Virus record (IMG/VR): IMGVR_UViG_3300033490_000004
Span: 1 to 28,148 of that record
Length of the DNA: 28,148 nt
Source: a virus
Direction: 5' to 3' (one strand)
In this document: positions 7,047 through 14,309 of the stretch, one piece after another
Numbering within the stretch: position 1 is the stretch's first letter
Layout of the letters: the number at the start of each line of letters is the position of its first letter
Program-made: the position numbers and the translations under genes
Notes under the pieces: generated by a model
Database searches by the model: none
Seen by the model: only the letters and a program-made list of their open reading frames with translations
What the model was told of the DNA's origin: nothing

Positions 7047-8834
7047 TTAGACCACCACCCATTCATCTGTTCCAATCTTTACGATTACCCTGACATCATA
7101 TTGGGTCGTAATTATCGCCTGATTATTCGGGTCTCTAAGTGTTACTTCAGTATCACCCTGAATTGTCACATCACCAGAACCATATTTCATGATTACTATC
7201 TTCGTGCCAAGTGGGAAAGGCACACTTGCGTTTGTCGGGATTGTTACTGTTACAGCACTTGAAGCATTCATCTTGATGAAACTGTTTTTGTCGGTAAGTT
7301 GGAGCGTGTAACTTGATGTTTGTTCAGTTACGGGAGTGTCAACTTCGGAGGCTTGATGACTATGGCTTGGCAGGTGTGTTGTCGGAAGTTTCGCATTCGC
7401 ATCCAGCGGGGCATAACCGTCCGCAACACCTTTGTTTACAATCTTTTCAAAAGCAGTGCTGTCTAAACCGTCTAACTTGTCAGCATCTAAGTTACTTCCT
7501 GAACCCTGCGGTATCCAGCCCAAAGCAATTTTGCCTGATGTATCTGCTTTCGGCACGGCGTTTGCTGTCGGCGTCGTCGTAATCGTCTCTAAGTCAGTAA
7601 TTTGTGACTTTGTGTGCGTGTGGCTCGGCAAGTCACTTGCTTGAATGGTATCGTAAATGGGGTCTGAGTTTGCTGTGCGAACGACAAGGAAACGGTTGGC
7701 ATTCGGTGAAGTTGGAAGCCTTGATGCGCTTAAGCGTCCCGAGGCAATTTCAGAAGCGTCATGTGTGTGACTTGGTAAGTGGGCTAATGGTAATTTGGCG
7801 TTTGAGTCCAAGGGAGCATAGCCATTTGCGACACCCTTGTTGACGACTTTCTCTAAATCAGCACCTTCAAACCCATCAATTTTGTCCGCATTTAACGAAG
7901 TAACAAGCGTTCCAGTGCCTTTGATTGAAGTGTCACGAATATAACGACCTTCAACACCTGTTGTGTCCGTCGCAACGATTTCACCATCAACAACCCTTAA
8001 TTGCCTGTTTGCTATAGGTGTCGCATCAACATCCTTAATTGTTGGGTTGACTAAAGTTTTGTTTGAAAGTTCTTGATTGTCTGCCGTGTAAACCGTGTCG
8101 CTTGGAAGTTCTGCCTTCGTCCATTGCCCGCTTAACGAAATCTTTGATTTTGCGATGTTAGCGTTGGCAGCGATGTGGCTGTCAGTGATGACGCCAGATT
8201 TGATGTTTGCAGCAATGTCAAACTGGTCGTTCGCTGCGTCCTCAGTGACTACAAAATCAACCGTTCCAGTCCCTCTAAAGTCCAGTCTCCTCGCTACAGT
8301 TCCAATCTGCGTTCCGTCTTTGAAGACTTTGACCTTTTCGTCTGTCCCGCCGCTACCAACTCCCGTGTTGACAATCGTAATTGTTTTTGCATTGTTGTCT
8401 TGTTGTAACTGAATACCAGTGCCAGCAAGCAGCCGAACATCACCCTTGAGTAATGCGTTATTGTCAGCAGCGATTCCTGTTACTGCTTCGTCTGGTGGTG
8501 TGACGGGTGGCGGAGTTATGAGAAGGTGGGTGATGTGAATGGGTTCTGTGTAGCCAGTTGAAGGCACTCTGATCGCATATTCGTTCGCTTTGCGACGCTT
8601 GTGTGAATATTCAATGACTTTGTAGTATGAATTTGGATCGCTCATCAAATCGTTGGGCTCTAATTCAACTTCCCATCGCCCATTGGCGTCTGTCTTCGTT
8701 TCAACACTCCACGCCGCAATTTCTTTTTGCTCACCTGCCACGAAGGTCGGGACATTCAATTGTATTCGGACGGGAACACCTGTAATTGGTTGTCCCGCTT
8801 CATCCGTGATGATGTTGAAAACTCTCCTCGTCAT
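7047..8834 (-). CDS. Tail fibre protein with duplicated HxH modules
   Basis: 595 residues; ATG 8834 follows AGAGGTGA. Residues 1-100 form an Ig/transthyretin-like N-terminal domain (DEAGQPITGVPVRIQLNV, KTDANGRWEVEL). The shaft contains two copies of a ~50-residue module, 313-363 and 448-497, each with an ADK(I/L)DG start, a NKGVA(N/D)GYAPLD core and a LPSH(T/S)H end. HxH pairs occur at 356/358, 405/407 and 491/493; in trimeric phage fibres such as T4 gp37 such pairs bind a metal ion along the axis. The last ~95 residues (SYTLQLTDKNSFIKMN, FPLGTKIVIMKYGSG, IVKIGTDEWVVV) match a C-terminal beta domain common in phage fibres. It is likely trimeric and involved in host attachment. Confidence 0.75.
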   Translation of the reverse strand: MTRRVFNIITDEAGQPITGVPVRIQLNVPTFVAGEQKEIAAWSVETKTDANGRWEVELEPNDLMSDPNSYYKVIEYSHKRRKANEYAIRVPSTGYTEPIHITHLLITPPPVTPPDEAVTGIAADNNALLKGDVRLLAGTGIQLQQDNNAKTITIVNTGVGSGGTDEKVKVFKDGTQIGTVARRLDFRGTGTVDFVVTEDAANDQFDIAANIKSGVITDSHIAANANIAKSKISLSGQWTKAELPSDTVYTADNQELSNKTLVNPTIKDVDATPIANRQLRVVDGEIVATDTTGVEGRYIRDTSIKGTGTLVTSLNADKIDGFEGADLEKVVNKGVANGYAPLDSNAKLPLAHLPSHTHDASEIASGRLSASRLPTSPNANRFLVVRTANSDPIYDTIQASDLPSHTHTKSQITDLETITTTPTANAVPKADTSGKIALGWIPQGSGSNLDADKLDGLDSTAFEKIVNKGVADGYAPLDANAKLPTTHLPSHSHQASEVDTPVTEQTSSYTLQLTDKNSFIKMNASSAVTVTIPTNASVPFPLGTKIVIMKYGSGDVTIQGDTEVTLRDPNNQAIITTQYDVRVIVKIGTDEWVVV

Positions 8835-8846
8835 TCAACTCACCTC

Positions 8847-9068
8847 TTATGAACACAAACGCGCAAACAAAGAATGCAACTTCTCTCGTAAGCATCTCTT
8901 TTCACCTCGTCGATTGCCGGCTTGCGACTGGTGACTGGTTAGGTGATGCAGGTGATTGAAGACGATTTTGCGCAATTTGCGCATCTGGAAGTGGGCGTAA
9001 GCGATTGTCAAGCCCAAGAAAATCCATGCTGCCATCTGCATCACTTCTTTAAGTTCCATCGCCATCAC
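8847..9068 (-). CDS. Small membrane protein, C-terminus partly repeat-coded
   Basis: About 73 residues from GTG 9068 or the ATG next to it; it overlaps the holin-like gene before it by 20 nt. One hydrophobic segment (AAWIFLGLTIAYAHF) is followed by a basic, amphipathic region (MRKLRKIVFNHLHHL). Residues TSHQSQAG are encoded by a heptamer array at 8921-8940, and the rest after that may be random extension. Its position in the lysis block suggests a second holin or spanin-like part, but there is no specific motif. Confidence 0.5.
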   Translation of the reverse strand: MMAMELKEVMQMAAWIFLGLTIAYAHFQMRKLRKIVFNHLHHLTSHQSQAGNRRGEKRCLREKLHSLFARLCS

Positions 9069-9240
9069 GCTCCAGCATGAGCATTAGTCGCTCAATCTTC
9101 TCATCAATGCGAATCAAGGCGTTGACGATTTCCTGAACCGTCATGACCTTGTTGACGAAATACATGAGCCAAAGAGCCACAACGATAGGAAAGCCCAATT
9201 CCTTTACGAACCCTGCAATTGCGTTCAGCCATTCGGTCAT
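9049..9240 (-). CDS. Holin-like protein (BhlA/UviB-like)
   Basis: 63 residues from ATG 9240 (GAGGTGATTTG just upstream). It has one membrane segment (GFPIVVALWLMYFVNKVM) followed by a coiled coil (TVQEIVNALIRIDEKIERL), the arrangement seen in BhlA/UviB holin-like proteins. The gene is two genes after the amidase, so a role in permeabilising the membrane for lysis is likely. The family call is from architecture and size. Confidence 0.55.
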   Translation of the reverse strand: MTEWLNAIAGFVKELGFPIVVALWLMYFVNKVMTVQEIVNALIRIDEKIERLMLMLERDGDGT

Positions 9241-9254
9241 CAAATCACCTCACA

Positions 9255-9292
9255 ATAGCGACTGGCGACTTGCGACTGGCGACTGGTGATTA
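9255..9292 (+). repeat. Family A heptamer array filling an intergenic gap
   Basis: AGCGACT, GGCGACT, TGCGACT, GGCGACT, GGTGATT units. It occupies nearly all of the space between the stop at 9290 and the start at 9240. Confidence 0.85.
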
Positions 9293-9538
9293 CTTGATCA
9301 ACTGGACGGCAAGTTCAATGGCAAGGTTGATGGCGGATTCTTTGAGTTCCTTGCCCCTCGCTATGGCTTCTGCCTTAATCATCTCAAAAGCCCGCTTCCG
9401 CTTCTCTTCGTTCGTCCAAGTTTCCATCTTCGCCGCTTCCTTGACTGCCAAAATTGCAACCTCGCTAAGTTCACCAAGCAAGTGTTCAAGCATCGCTTTT
9501 GCAAACGGTTTGAAGAAGCGTTTAACGAGCCATTTCAT
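9290..9538 (-). CDS. Small helical protein, LLH-type holin-like
   Basis: 82 residues; ATG 9538 overlaps the amidase stop (ATGA). The C-terminal half (AVKEAAKMETWTNEEKRKR, then ELKESAINLAIELAVQLIK) resembles the soluble C-terminal half of phage holins of the LLH type, which have 'AV.AAE....G.EKK......A' and a final 'I..LIE.AV'. There is no obvious membrane segment in the N-terminus (MKWLVKRFFKPFAKAMLEHL), which is amphipathic. Position next to the amidase suggests a lysis or virion-internal role. Confidence in the family is low. Confidence 0.45.
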   Translation of the reverse strand: MKWLVKRFFKPFAKAMLEHLLGELSEVAILAVKEAAKMETWTNEEKRKRAFEMIKAEAIARGKELKESAINLAIELAVQLIK

Positions 9539-10101
9539 CGCATCACGACCTCCTTTGTGCGAAGTTGCAACGAAGCCGCCACGACTTTTGCAAGTTGCTC
9601 GGCGTGGTCGGCTTCAAAGTCGCCGTAAAAGCAACGAGCGCCACGGTCGTTGGGCTGGGAAGTTTTGAATTTGTGCCCGATGTCTATGCCGATGACGGCA
9701 TCAAAGGGAAGCCACTTGACTAAAGCATCAGCGATGGCTTCGCCCAGTTTTCGGATGACTTGGACATCGTGGACAAGGTTGGCTTCTTCGGGGTTGGTGA
9801 TAAAGCAAGGTTCAAGCAAGATGGCAGGACAGTGATAAAACCGCAAAAATCCAGCCCTTGAGCCTTCAGCCTTCTTCACGCCCCTTGACCTTGTGCCCAA
9901 GACGCTGGTGATGATGTGAAGGAGTTTCGCTGCGATGTAATCTGCATCGCCCTTGCCGTTAGAGAAAACTTCGCTCCCTTGCGCCTTCGGGTCGGCAGCG
10001 TTGAAATGGAAACTGATGACAAGCCGACAATTGGCTTTTGATGCCTGCATTTGCCGTTCATGATTTCCAACATAGTCGCCTTTGAGCCAGACAATCTTCA
10101 C
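9535..10101 (-). CDS. N-acetylmuramoyl-L-alanine amidase (Amidase_3), circularly permuted
   Basis: 188 residues from GTG 10101, coupled to the gene before it (GTGAGCAATCGTGA region) and to the one after (ATGA). It should be the endolysin that cuts the amide bond between MurNAc and L-Ala. Canonical Amidase_3 order is DxGH, DxGA, Glu, SxHxNA, then ExxFxxN. Here the protein begins in the middle: KIVWLKGDYVGNHERQMQAS (strand 2), ISFHFNA with His32, LLEPCFITNPEEAN with Glu97, the final helix (IRKLGEAIADALVKWLP), and only then IGIDIGHKF with His143, NDRGAR at 151-156 and GDFEADHAEQLAKVVAASLQ with Glu163. All three zinc ligands and the catalytic Glu are therefore present but reordered. No second copy of the N-terminal block exists upstream. 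Confidence 0.8.
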   Translation of the reverse strand: MKIVWLKGDYVGNHERQMQASKANCRLVISFHFNAADPKAQGSEVFSNGKGDADYIAAKLLHIITSVLGTRSRGVKKAEGSRAGFLRFYHCPAILLEPCFITNPEEANLVHDVQVIRKLGEAIADALVKWLPFDAVIGIDIGHKFKTSQPNDRGARCFYGDFEADHAEQLAKVVAASLQLRTKEVVMR

Positions 10102-10511
10102 GATTGCTCACCTTCTTCCATCAGGATTTGCTGAATCCGGGCGAACTTGTCGGCGGAAACGAGGTCACGGAGGGCATCAAGGGCTGCTTTCGCTCGCTCT
10201 TCCCGCTCCCTTGCAAGTTCCAACTGCTTTCGCTTTTCTCGCTCATAGCGAATGAGCAAATCAAGTCGCTTGAGTTCGTCGGCTTTCTCCGTTTGCAAGA
10301 TCAAGTAGCGCTCCATCGCACGAAGTAGGTGCCTCTTGTGGCGATAAACGGTTTGGTAACTGACGCCAAGACCTTGAGCGATTTCCTCGTAAGTCTTTCC
10401 CGCCTTCATTTGCTGCCAGATTTCTTCCTGCATGTCTGCATCGAGCCGACACAAGCGACAGCGAGAGAAACTTTTGAGCATGGGCAAAAGTTCCCAAGCA
10501 TCTCTGGGCAA
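10098..10511 (-). CDS. HTH protein, putative terminase small subunit
   Basis: Up to 137 residues; the start is unclear (TTG 10511, or ATG 10481). Near the N-terminus there is a CRLCRLD Cys pair. A helix-turn-helix follows: MKAGKTYEEIAQGLGVSYQT, then VYRHKRHLL. The rest is a long charged coiled coil (EREKRKQLELAREREERAKA). HTH plus coiled coil is the usual layout of small terminase subunits, which recognise phage DNA and oligomerise. It lies next to, but divergent from, the large terminase gene. A transcription factor of the lysis/tail operon is the alternative. It reads away from the 44-bp palindrome. Confidence 0.5.
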   Translation of the reverse strand: MPRDAWELLPMLKSFSRCRLCRLDADMQEEIWQQMKAGKTYEEIAQGLGVSYQTVYRHKRHLLRAMERYLILQTEKADELKRLDLLIRYEREKRKQLELAREREERAKAALDALRDLVSADKFARIQQILMEEGEQS

Positions 10512-10543
10512 TGGACATCACCGACAACGAAAGTGGCGCAAAA

Positions 10544-10587
10544 TTTGTCAAAGTGGTTTGTCAAATTTGTCAAACTACTTTGACAAA
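10544..10587. promoter_or_regulatory. 44-bp near-perfect palindrome of four TTTG(T/A)CAAA boxes
   Basis: Four nine-base boxes lie at 10544, 10557, 10566 and 10579 (steps 13, 9, 13). The two 22-bp halves match as inverted repeats at 20 of 22 positions, centred between 10565 and 10566. It sits in the divergent gap between the lysis/tail block and the packaging/head block, so it is most likely an operator or activator site for late genes. The fourth box contains TTGACA and a TATATT lies at 10596-10601, but their spacing (10 nt) is too short for a standard promoter. Alternative roles: packaging or recombination site. Confidence 0.65.
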
Positions 10588-10615
10588 GAGGCGGGTATAT
10601 TTGGAGGTGGTGATC

Positions 10616-10861
10616 TTGCTTGTGGCAGTTAAGAGCCTGTATCGGATTCGTTCGGAACTTGAGCAGGAGGGGATTTTCATCACCCCCGACTGGCTTTATC
10701 ACATCGCAAGACGCCATTTCCGCTTGCGTGTTTGCAAAGAGACTTACGAGCGGGAGGTTTTCGGCGTAGATGAAGACGATGCTGAGCGCCTTAAGGAACT
10801 TGTTCGGCAAGCGGTTCAGCGCTCTAAGCGTCGTAGACCCGGCATTGAAAAAAGCACTTAA
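10616..10861 (+). CDS. Small basic protein upstream of terminase
   Basis: 81 residues from TTG 10616 (GGAGG at 10603-10607); GTG 10622 is also possible. An upstream in-frame ATG at 10511 would run through the palindrome and is rejected. The sequence (SLYRIRSELEQEGIFITPDW, then HIARRHFRLRVCKETYEREVFG, and a basic end RSKRRR) is helical and charged, like a small DNA-binding protein. It overlaps the terminase gene by about 90 nt if that gene starts at 10770. It could be the true small terminase subunit or a regulator. Confidence 0.5.
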   Translation: MLVAVKSLYRIRSELEQEGIFITPDWLYHIARRHFRLRVCKETYEREVFGVDEDDAERLKELVRQAVQRSKRRRPGIEKST

Positions 10862-12596
10862 ACGGAAAGGGACGAGGGGCGAGGGACGGGGGACGAGGGA
10901 TGAGGGAAAGGTAACGGAGTTTATCGCGACGCTGAAACTGCCTGATGGGAAAGAGTTTCGTTGGGATGGGCACGAAGATTTGAAAGCAATTGCGGAAGAT
11001 AATGCACAAGTCGTCATCGTGGAAAAAGCGGCGCAAAAGGGCGTCACTGAGTTGATGCTGCGATTGCAATTCTGGCTTTGTAAACAAGGCTTTTCATCCG
11101 CCTACTTCCTTTCTTCGCTCCGTTTTCTCCGAATGCAAGTTCAACGGCGGGTTGAGCCACTAATTCGGGCAAACCCCATCTTGCAAAAAGCCCTTGTTGA
11201 AGGCGCTGAACGGGAGTTGCTCGGTGAAGAGGATGAAGTTGAAGGGTTGCCGAAAAAGTATCGCTTGAGAGATAACCTCTACCTGAAGCGGCTTTGGGAA
11301 GGGTGGCTGCTTTACATGCCCGTCCAAAGCGAAGCTGATGTCCGCATGTTTCCACTTGATGCGATTTTTGTTGACGAAGTTGAAACGCTCAATCCTTCCT
11401 TGACCGATGCGTTGCAAGAGCGCCTTTACCATTCGCCCTTGAAATGGGAACGATGGTTCAGCCAGCCGACGGTTGCAGGTTACGGCATTGACGAACGATT
11501 TGCGATGACAGATCAGCGATACTGGCATCTCAAATGCCCAAAGTGCAAGCAGTGGTTTGCGATGGAAGAGCATTTTCCAAATGTTCTGATGGCGACGGTT
11601 GAAGACAAGCCTACATTGTGGGGCGGCGATTGGGATGCAACGACTTGGGATGGACGATGGAAGTTTTCCTATTGTTGTCCCTTCTGCCGGTCGCTAATTG
11701 ATACACTGTCGCTTGAAAAAGAATGGGTTGCAAAATATCCCGACAGGGACGCTCACGGTTATCACTTATCGCAACTTTATTCGGCGACGATGACAGCAAC
11801 TGATGTGGCTCGTTTGTGGCATCAAGCGCAATTTTCGCTGAGGCGCAAAGAGCGATTTTTCAACTCCGTCTTGGGCTTGCCCTACTCTGGTGGCGAGCGG
11901 CAACCGATTACGCCCGAAAAAGTGATTTACGGCACTCACGATTTAGGCATATTGAATGAGTTAAATAAGCGCTTTGCGGGCTTGGATGTGGGAGACCGGC
12001 TACATCTTGTCGTGCTGGAGCAACTTCCCGATGGAGTTTTGGCGCTTGTTTGGGCGGAAGAATTCAGCGGGATTGACAAATGGGAGCGGGTTGCCCAGAA
12101 AGTTCGTTCGCTGAAAGTTTCCGCTATTGCTGTCAACGCCATGCCCTACAAAGACAGTGCCAAAAAGTTGCTCAGACAACTTGCCCCGGAAATCAAAGGC
12201 GTTTTGGTTTACGATACTGGCGGGCAACGAATGTCCATCGGCGAGGAAGACAAAGAAACAGGGCAACCCATCAAGACCATCTCCATCCCAAGAGTGGAAC
12301 TCATGGACGGGACGGTTGATGCTGTGCTTTCAGGACGAATCATCTTCCCACGCAAAAACATCCCCATCACTGAGCAAGTTGTCAAGCATTTGCAGAACTA
12401 CATCATTGAGATTGACGAAACGGGCAAGCGGGATTACGCCAAAGGTCGGGAAGACCACTTTGGTCGTGCCATTGATTACGCCCGCATAGTCGCAGAAACT
12501 GCAAGGGCACTCAGGGCGATGCCTGCCGAGCCAATCAGGGCTGATTGGCTTGCTGGGACGCCTTTGGTGCCATCGTTGGGAGGTGTGTCATGGTGA
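10770..12596 (+). CDS. Terminase large subunit, GpA type
   Basis: 608 residues. The start (ATG 10770, or ATG 10779) is the weak point, because it overlaps the small gene upstream. The ATPase motor has a deviant Walker A, VEKAAQKGVTELML at about 85-98, comparable with the KSARVGYSK loop of lambda gpA, and a Walker B (AIFVDEVETL, Asp202-Glu203). Between motor and nuclease there are two Cys pairs (KCPKCK at 255-260 and CCPFC at 302-306) as in other GpA-type terminases. The RNase-H-like nuclease starts at FAGLDVGDR (Asp406). The enzyme cuts and pumps phage DNA into the capsid, and in a Mu-like phage does so from integrated copies. Residues about 31-47 (KRKGTRGEGRGTRDEGK) come from a heptamer array, placed before the motor core. 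Confidence 0.85.
   Translation: MKTMLSALRNLFGKRFSALSVVDPALKKALKRKGTRGEGRGTRDEGKVTEFIATLKLPDGKEFRWDGHEDLKAIAEDNAQVVIVEKAAQKGVTELMLRLQFWLCKQGFSSAYFLSSLRFLRMQVQRRVEPLIRANPILQKALVEGAERELLGEEDEVEGLPKKYRLRDNLYLKRLWEGWLLYMPVQSEADVRMFPLDAIFVDEVETLNPSLTDALQERLYHSPLKWERWFSQPTVAGYGIDERFAMTDQRYWHLKCPKCKQWFAMEEHFPNVLMATVEDKPTLWGGDWDATTWDGRWKFSYCCPFCRSLIDTLSLEKEWVAKYPDRDAHGYHLSQLYSATMTATDVARLWHQAQFSLRRKERFFNSVLGLPYSGGERQPITPEKVIYGTHDLGILNELNKRFAGLDVGDRLHLVVLEQLPDGVLALVWAEEFSGIDKWERVAQKVRSLKVSAIAVNAMPYKDSAKKLLRQLAPEIKGVLVYDTGGQRMSIGEEDKETGQPIKTISIPRVELMDGTVDAVLSGRIIFPRKNIPITEQVVKHLQNYIIEIDETGKRDYAKGREDHFGRAIDYARIVAETARALRAMPAEPIRADWLAGTPLVPSLGGVSW
10860..10912 (+). repeat. Family B heptamer array in the terminase N-terminus
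   Basis: GGGACGA, GGGGCGA, GGGACGG, GGGACGA, GGGATGA units, preceded by AAACGGAA. Bases 10860-10897 match 15491-15528 at 37 of 38 positions. Confidence 0.9.
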
Positions 12597-13849
12597 AGCC
12601 GATAGAGTTCGTTGAGTCACTTCAATTCGCTGACTGGATTCGCATCCTACCAAAAGGCGTTTTCAAACGCGATGGACGGACAATCAAACTTGACGACGCT
12701 TTTTTGCAGGCAATCAAGCGAAACTTCGATGCGGGCATTTTAGGGCGCGATGTCCCTGTCAACTTTGAGCACCAATACACCGCTTTGGGCGCTGCTGGTT
12801 GGGTTCGGGCATTGGAAGTTCGGGAAGATGGGCTTTATGCGCTGATAGAATGGACAGACATTGGCAAGGAAGCAATTGAAAAGCAGCGCTTCAAATATGT
12901 CAGCGTTGAGTTAGGCGGAGCCGTTGATCCCAAGACAGGCAAGATTTTGGGCGAAGATGTTTTGACGGGAATTGCATTGACCAACCGACCCTTTTTCAAG
13001 GGCTTGACAGCCCTTGCCGCTGCCGACCCTGATTGGACGGCAAACGATGACCCACTTGATTTTCCCATCCACGATGACCGCACTTACGAATGGGATGCCG
13101 ACGAAAGCGAACGAAGATGGAGAAGGTGGGTTTCAGAGAAAGACCCAAGCGAATGGGGCAATGAGGAATGGCGGAAATATCGGCGTCGGTTTCTCGCTTA
13201 CGACCGAGCCAACCCCGATCTATTTGGCTCTTACAAACTTCCTGTCGTTGACATCGTTAACGGTCAACCACGCGTCATCTTCCGAGCCGTCGTTCAAGTC
13301 CTTGCCATTTTGGCAGGCGCTCGTGGGGGCGTTGATTTGCCAAGCGATGTGAAAGAGCGCGTTCGGTCAATTGCCGAGCGCTTGAGAAGCAAGTTTGAAG
13401 GAGGTGAAGAAAAGATGAGCGACGAGAAGCAAGTCGCTCAAGACCATCTGACACTTGACCCCGCTAAAGTCGTTGCGCTTGAACAGGAAGTGCAACGGCT
13501 AAAGGCGGAGCAACGGAAGCGACAGTTTGCAGACGAGTTGGCATCACTGCGTTTCAGCGAGGGCAAAGTTGCCCTTGCTCCAGCCAGTCGCAACAAATTC
13601 GTGGAAGTTCTCGCGGAGTTAAACGACGAACTGGCGGGCAAATTGATGGACGCAATCAAGTCCATCCAGTTTGTCCCGCTCGGCGAACTCGGCTTTTCTG
13701 CCACTGAGCCCGACGAGAAGACCGAGACCTTGCAAACTTACGCCGAGAAAATTGCCCGAGAACGAAACTTGAACTTCATTGATGCGATCCGCATCGCCGC
13801 TTCGGAGCGACCAGACCTTGTTTTCAGCGAATACAAAGTCCACAAGTAG
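12590..13849 (+). CDS. Mu gpI-like prohead protease with fused scaffold
   Basis: 419 residues; ATG 12590 has GGGAGGTG upstream and overlaps the terminase stop, so the in-frame ATG at 12545 is not needed. The first ~150 residues are the Mu-like protease domain: DVPVNFEHQ (His61), LGAAGWVRALEVREDGLYAL, IEWTDIGKEAIEKQ, then FKYVSVELGG with the likely nucleophile Ser105, and LTGIALTNRPF. A middle region (YKLPVVDIVNGQPRVIFRAV, then VKERVRSIAERLRSKF) resembles the 'KLP' segment seen in other phage proteases. The last ~145 residues are acidic, with a coiled coil (LEQEVQRLKAEQRKRQFADE), and act as scaffold. The protease cuts scaffold and capsid during head maturation. The gene lies between terminase and decoration genes, as in many phages. 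Confidence 0.8.
   Translation: MVKPIEFVESLQFADWIRILPKGVFKRDGRTIKLDDAFLQAIKRNFDAGILGRDVPVNFEHQYTALGAAGWVRALEVREDGLYALIEWTDIGKEAIEKQRFKYVSVELGGAVDPKTGKILGEDVLTGIALTNRPFFKGLTALAAADPDWTANDDPLDFPIHDDRTYEWDADESERRWRRWVSEKDPSEWGNEEWRKYRRRFLAYDRANPDLFGSYKLPVVDIVNGQPRVIFRAVVQVLAILAGARGGVDLPSDVKERVRSIAERLRSKFEGGEEKMSDEKQVAQDHLTLDPAKVVALEQEVQRLKAEQRKRQFADELASLRFSEGKVALAPASRNKFVEVLAELNDELAGKLMDAIKSIQFVPLGELGFSATEPDEKTETLQTYAEKIARERNLNFIDAIRIAASERPDLVFSEYKVHK
13415..13849 (+). CDS. Internal-start scaffold protein (Mu gpZ analogue)
   Basis: An in-frame ATG at 13415 within the protease gene is preceded by a very strong ribosome site (AAGGAGGTGA at 13398-13407). It would yield a separate 144-residue protein (MSDEKQVAQDHLTLDPAKVV...) containing only the scaffold part. 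Mu gene Z and lambda Nu3 are made in the same way inside their protease genes. The site lies in frame in otherwise ordinary coding sequence, so its strength is unlikely to be chance. Confidence 0.65.
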   Translation: MSDEKQVAQDHLTLDPAKVVALEQEVQRLKAEQRKRQFADELASLRFSEGKVALAPASRNKFVEVLAELNDELAGKLMDAIKSIQFVPLGELGFSATEPDEKTETLQTYAEKIARERNLNFIDAIRIAASERPDLVFSEYKVHK

Positions 13850-13870
13850 CAAATGGCGAATAGCCAATAG
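13848..13870 (+). repeat. Short family A heptamer run before the decoration gene
   Basis: GCAAATG, GCGAATA, GCCAATA units directly after the protease stop and directly before the ribosome site of the next gene. Confidence 0.6.
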
Positions 13871-13883
13871 GAGGTGACGAAAG

Positions 13884-14291
13884 ATGGCGACTTATCGGGA
13901 AGCGTTAGTCGTTTCCTTTGTGGCGGGGGCGGATTTGCGAAACTACCCCTTCGCTCCCGTCAGGCTGGACGCTGCAACGGGGCGCGTCGTTTTGGCAGGT
14001 GCTAACGAGCGAGCCATCGGCATCCTGCAAAACAAACCAAACGCTGGCGAGACGGCATCCGTAATGCTTTACGGCATCAGCAAGGCTATCGCCGCTGGCG
14101 CTATCACCATCGGAAGCCCCGTCGTTGCTGCCGCAAACGGGCGAGTGGCAGCGGCAGGGACTTTCCACAATCACGGCGCCGCTTCTTCCAACCCGCCAAC
14201 GGCGCAACAACGCATTCTCGGTTTCGCTTTGACGGCAGCGACTGCTGCCGGACAAGTCATTGAAGTCCTACTTGCACCCTTTGAGTTCTGA
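13884..14291 (+). CDS. Capsid decoration/stabilising protein (DUF2190-like)
   Basis: 135 residues; ATG 13884 follows GGAGGTGACGAAAG. The pattern VVSFVAGADLRNYPFAPVRL, VVLAGANERAIGILQNKPNA, GETASVMLYGISKAIAAGA, ITIGSPVVAAANGRV and GFALTAATAAGQVIEVLL is the usual one of the small beta-rich DUF2190-type proteins that lie just before or after the capsid gene. They trimerise on the head surface. Its place between protease and major capsid genes agrees. Confidence 0.75.
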   Translation: MATYREALVVSFVAGADLRNYPFAPVRLDAATGRVVLAGANERAIGILQNKPNAGETASVMLYGISKAIAAGAITIGSPVVAAANGRVAAAGTFHNHGAASSNPPTAQQRILGFALTAATAAGQVIEVLLAPFEF

Positions 14292-14309
14292 CACGGAGGT
14301 GAGTGAACG

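Noticed and set aside
8783-8895. 33-codon minus-strand frame with a fair ribosome site (GAGGTGAAAAGAG) before the fibre gene
   Set aside because: It overlaps two better genes in other frames and has no clear features; too weak to list.
10580-10601. TTGACA and TATATT as a promoter for the head block
   Set aside because: Spacing is only 10 nt; a standard sigma-70-type promoter needs about 17.
10406-11047. Minus-strand reading frame of 213 codons across the terminase start
   Set aside because: It runs through the palindrome and the repeat array and opposes better supported genes on the plus strand.
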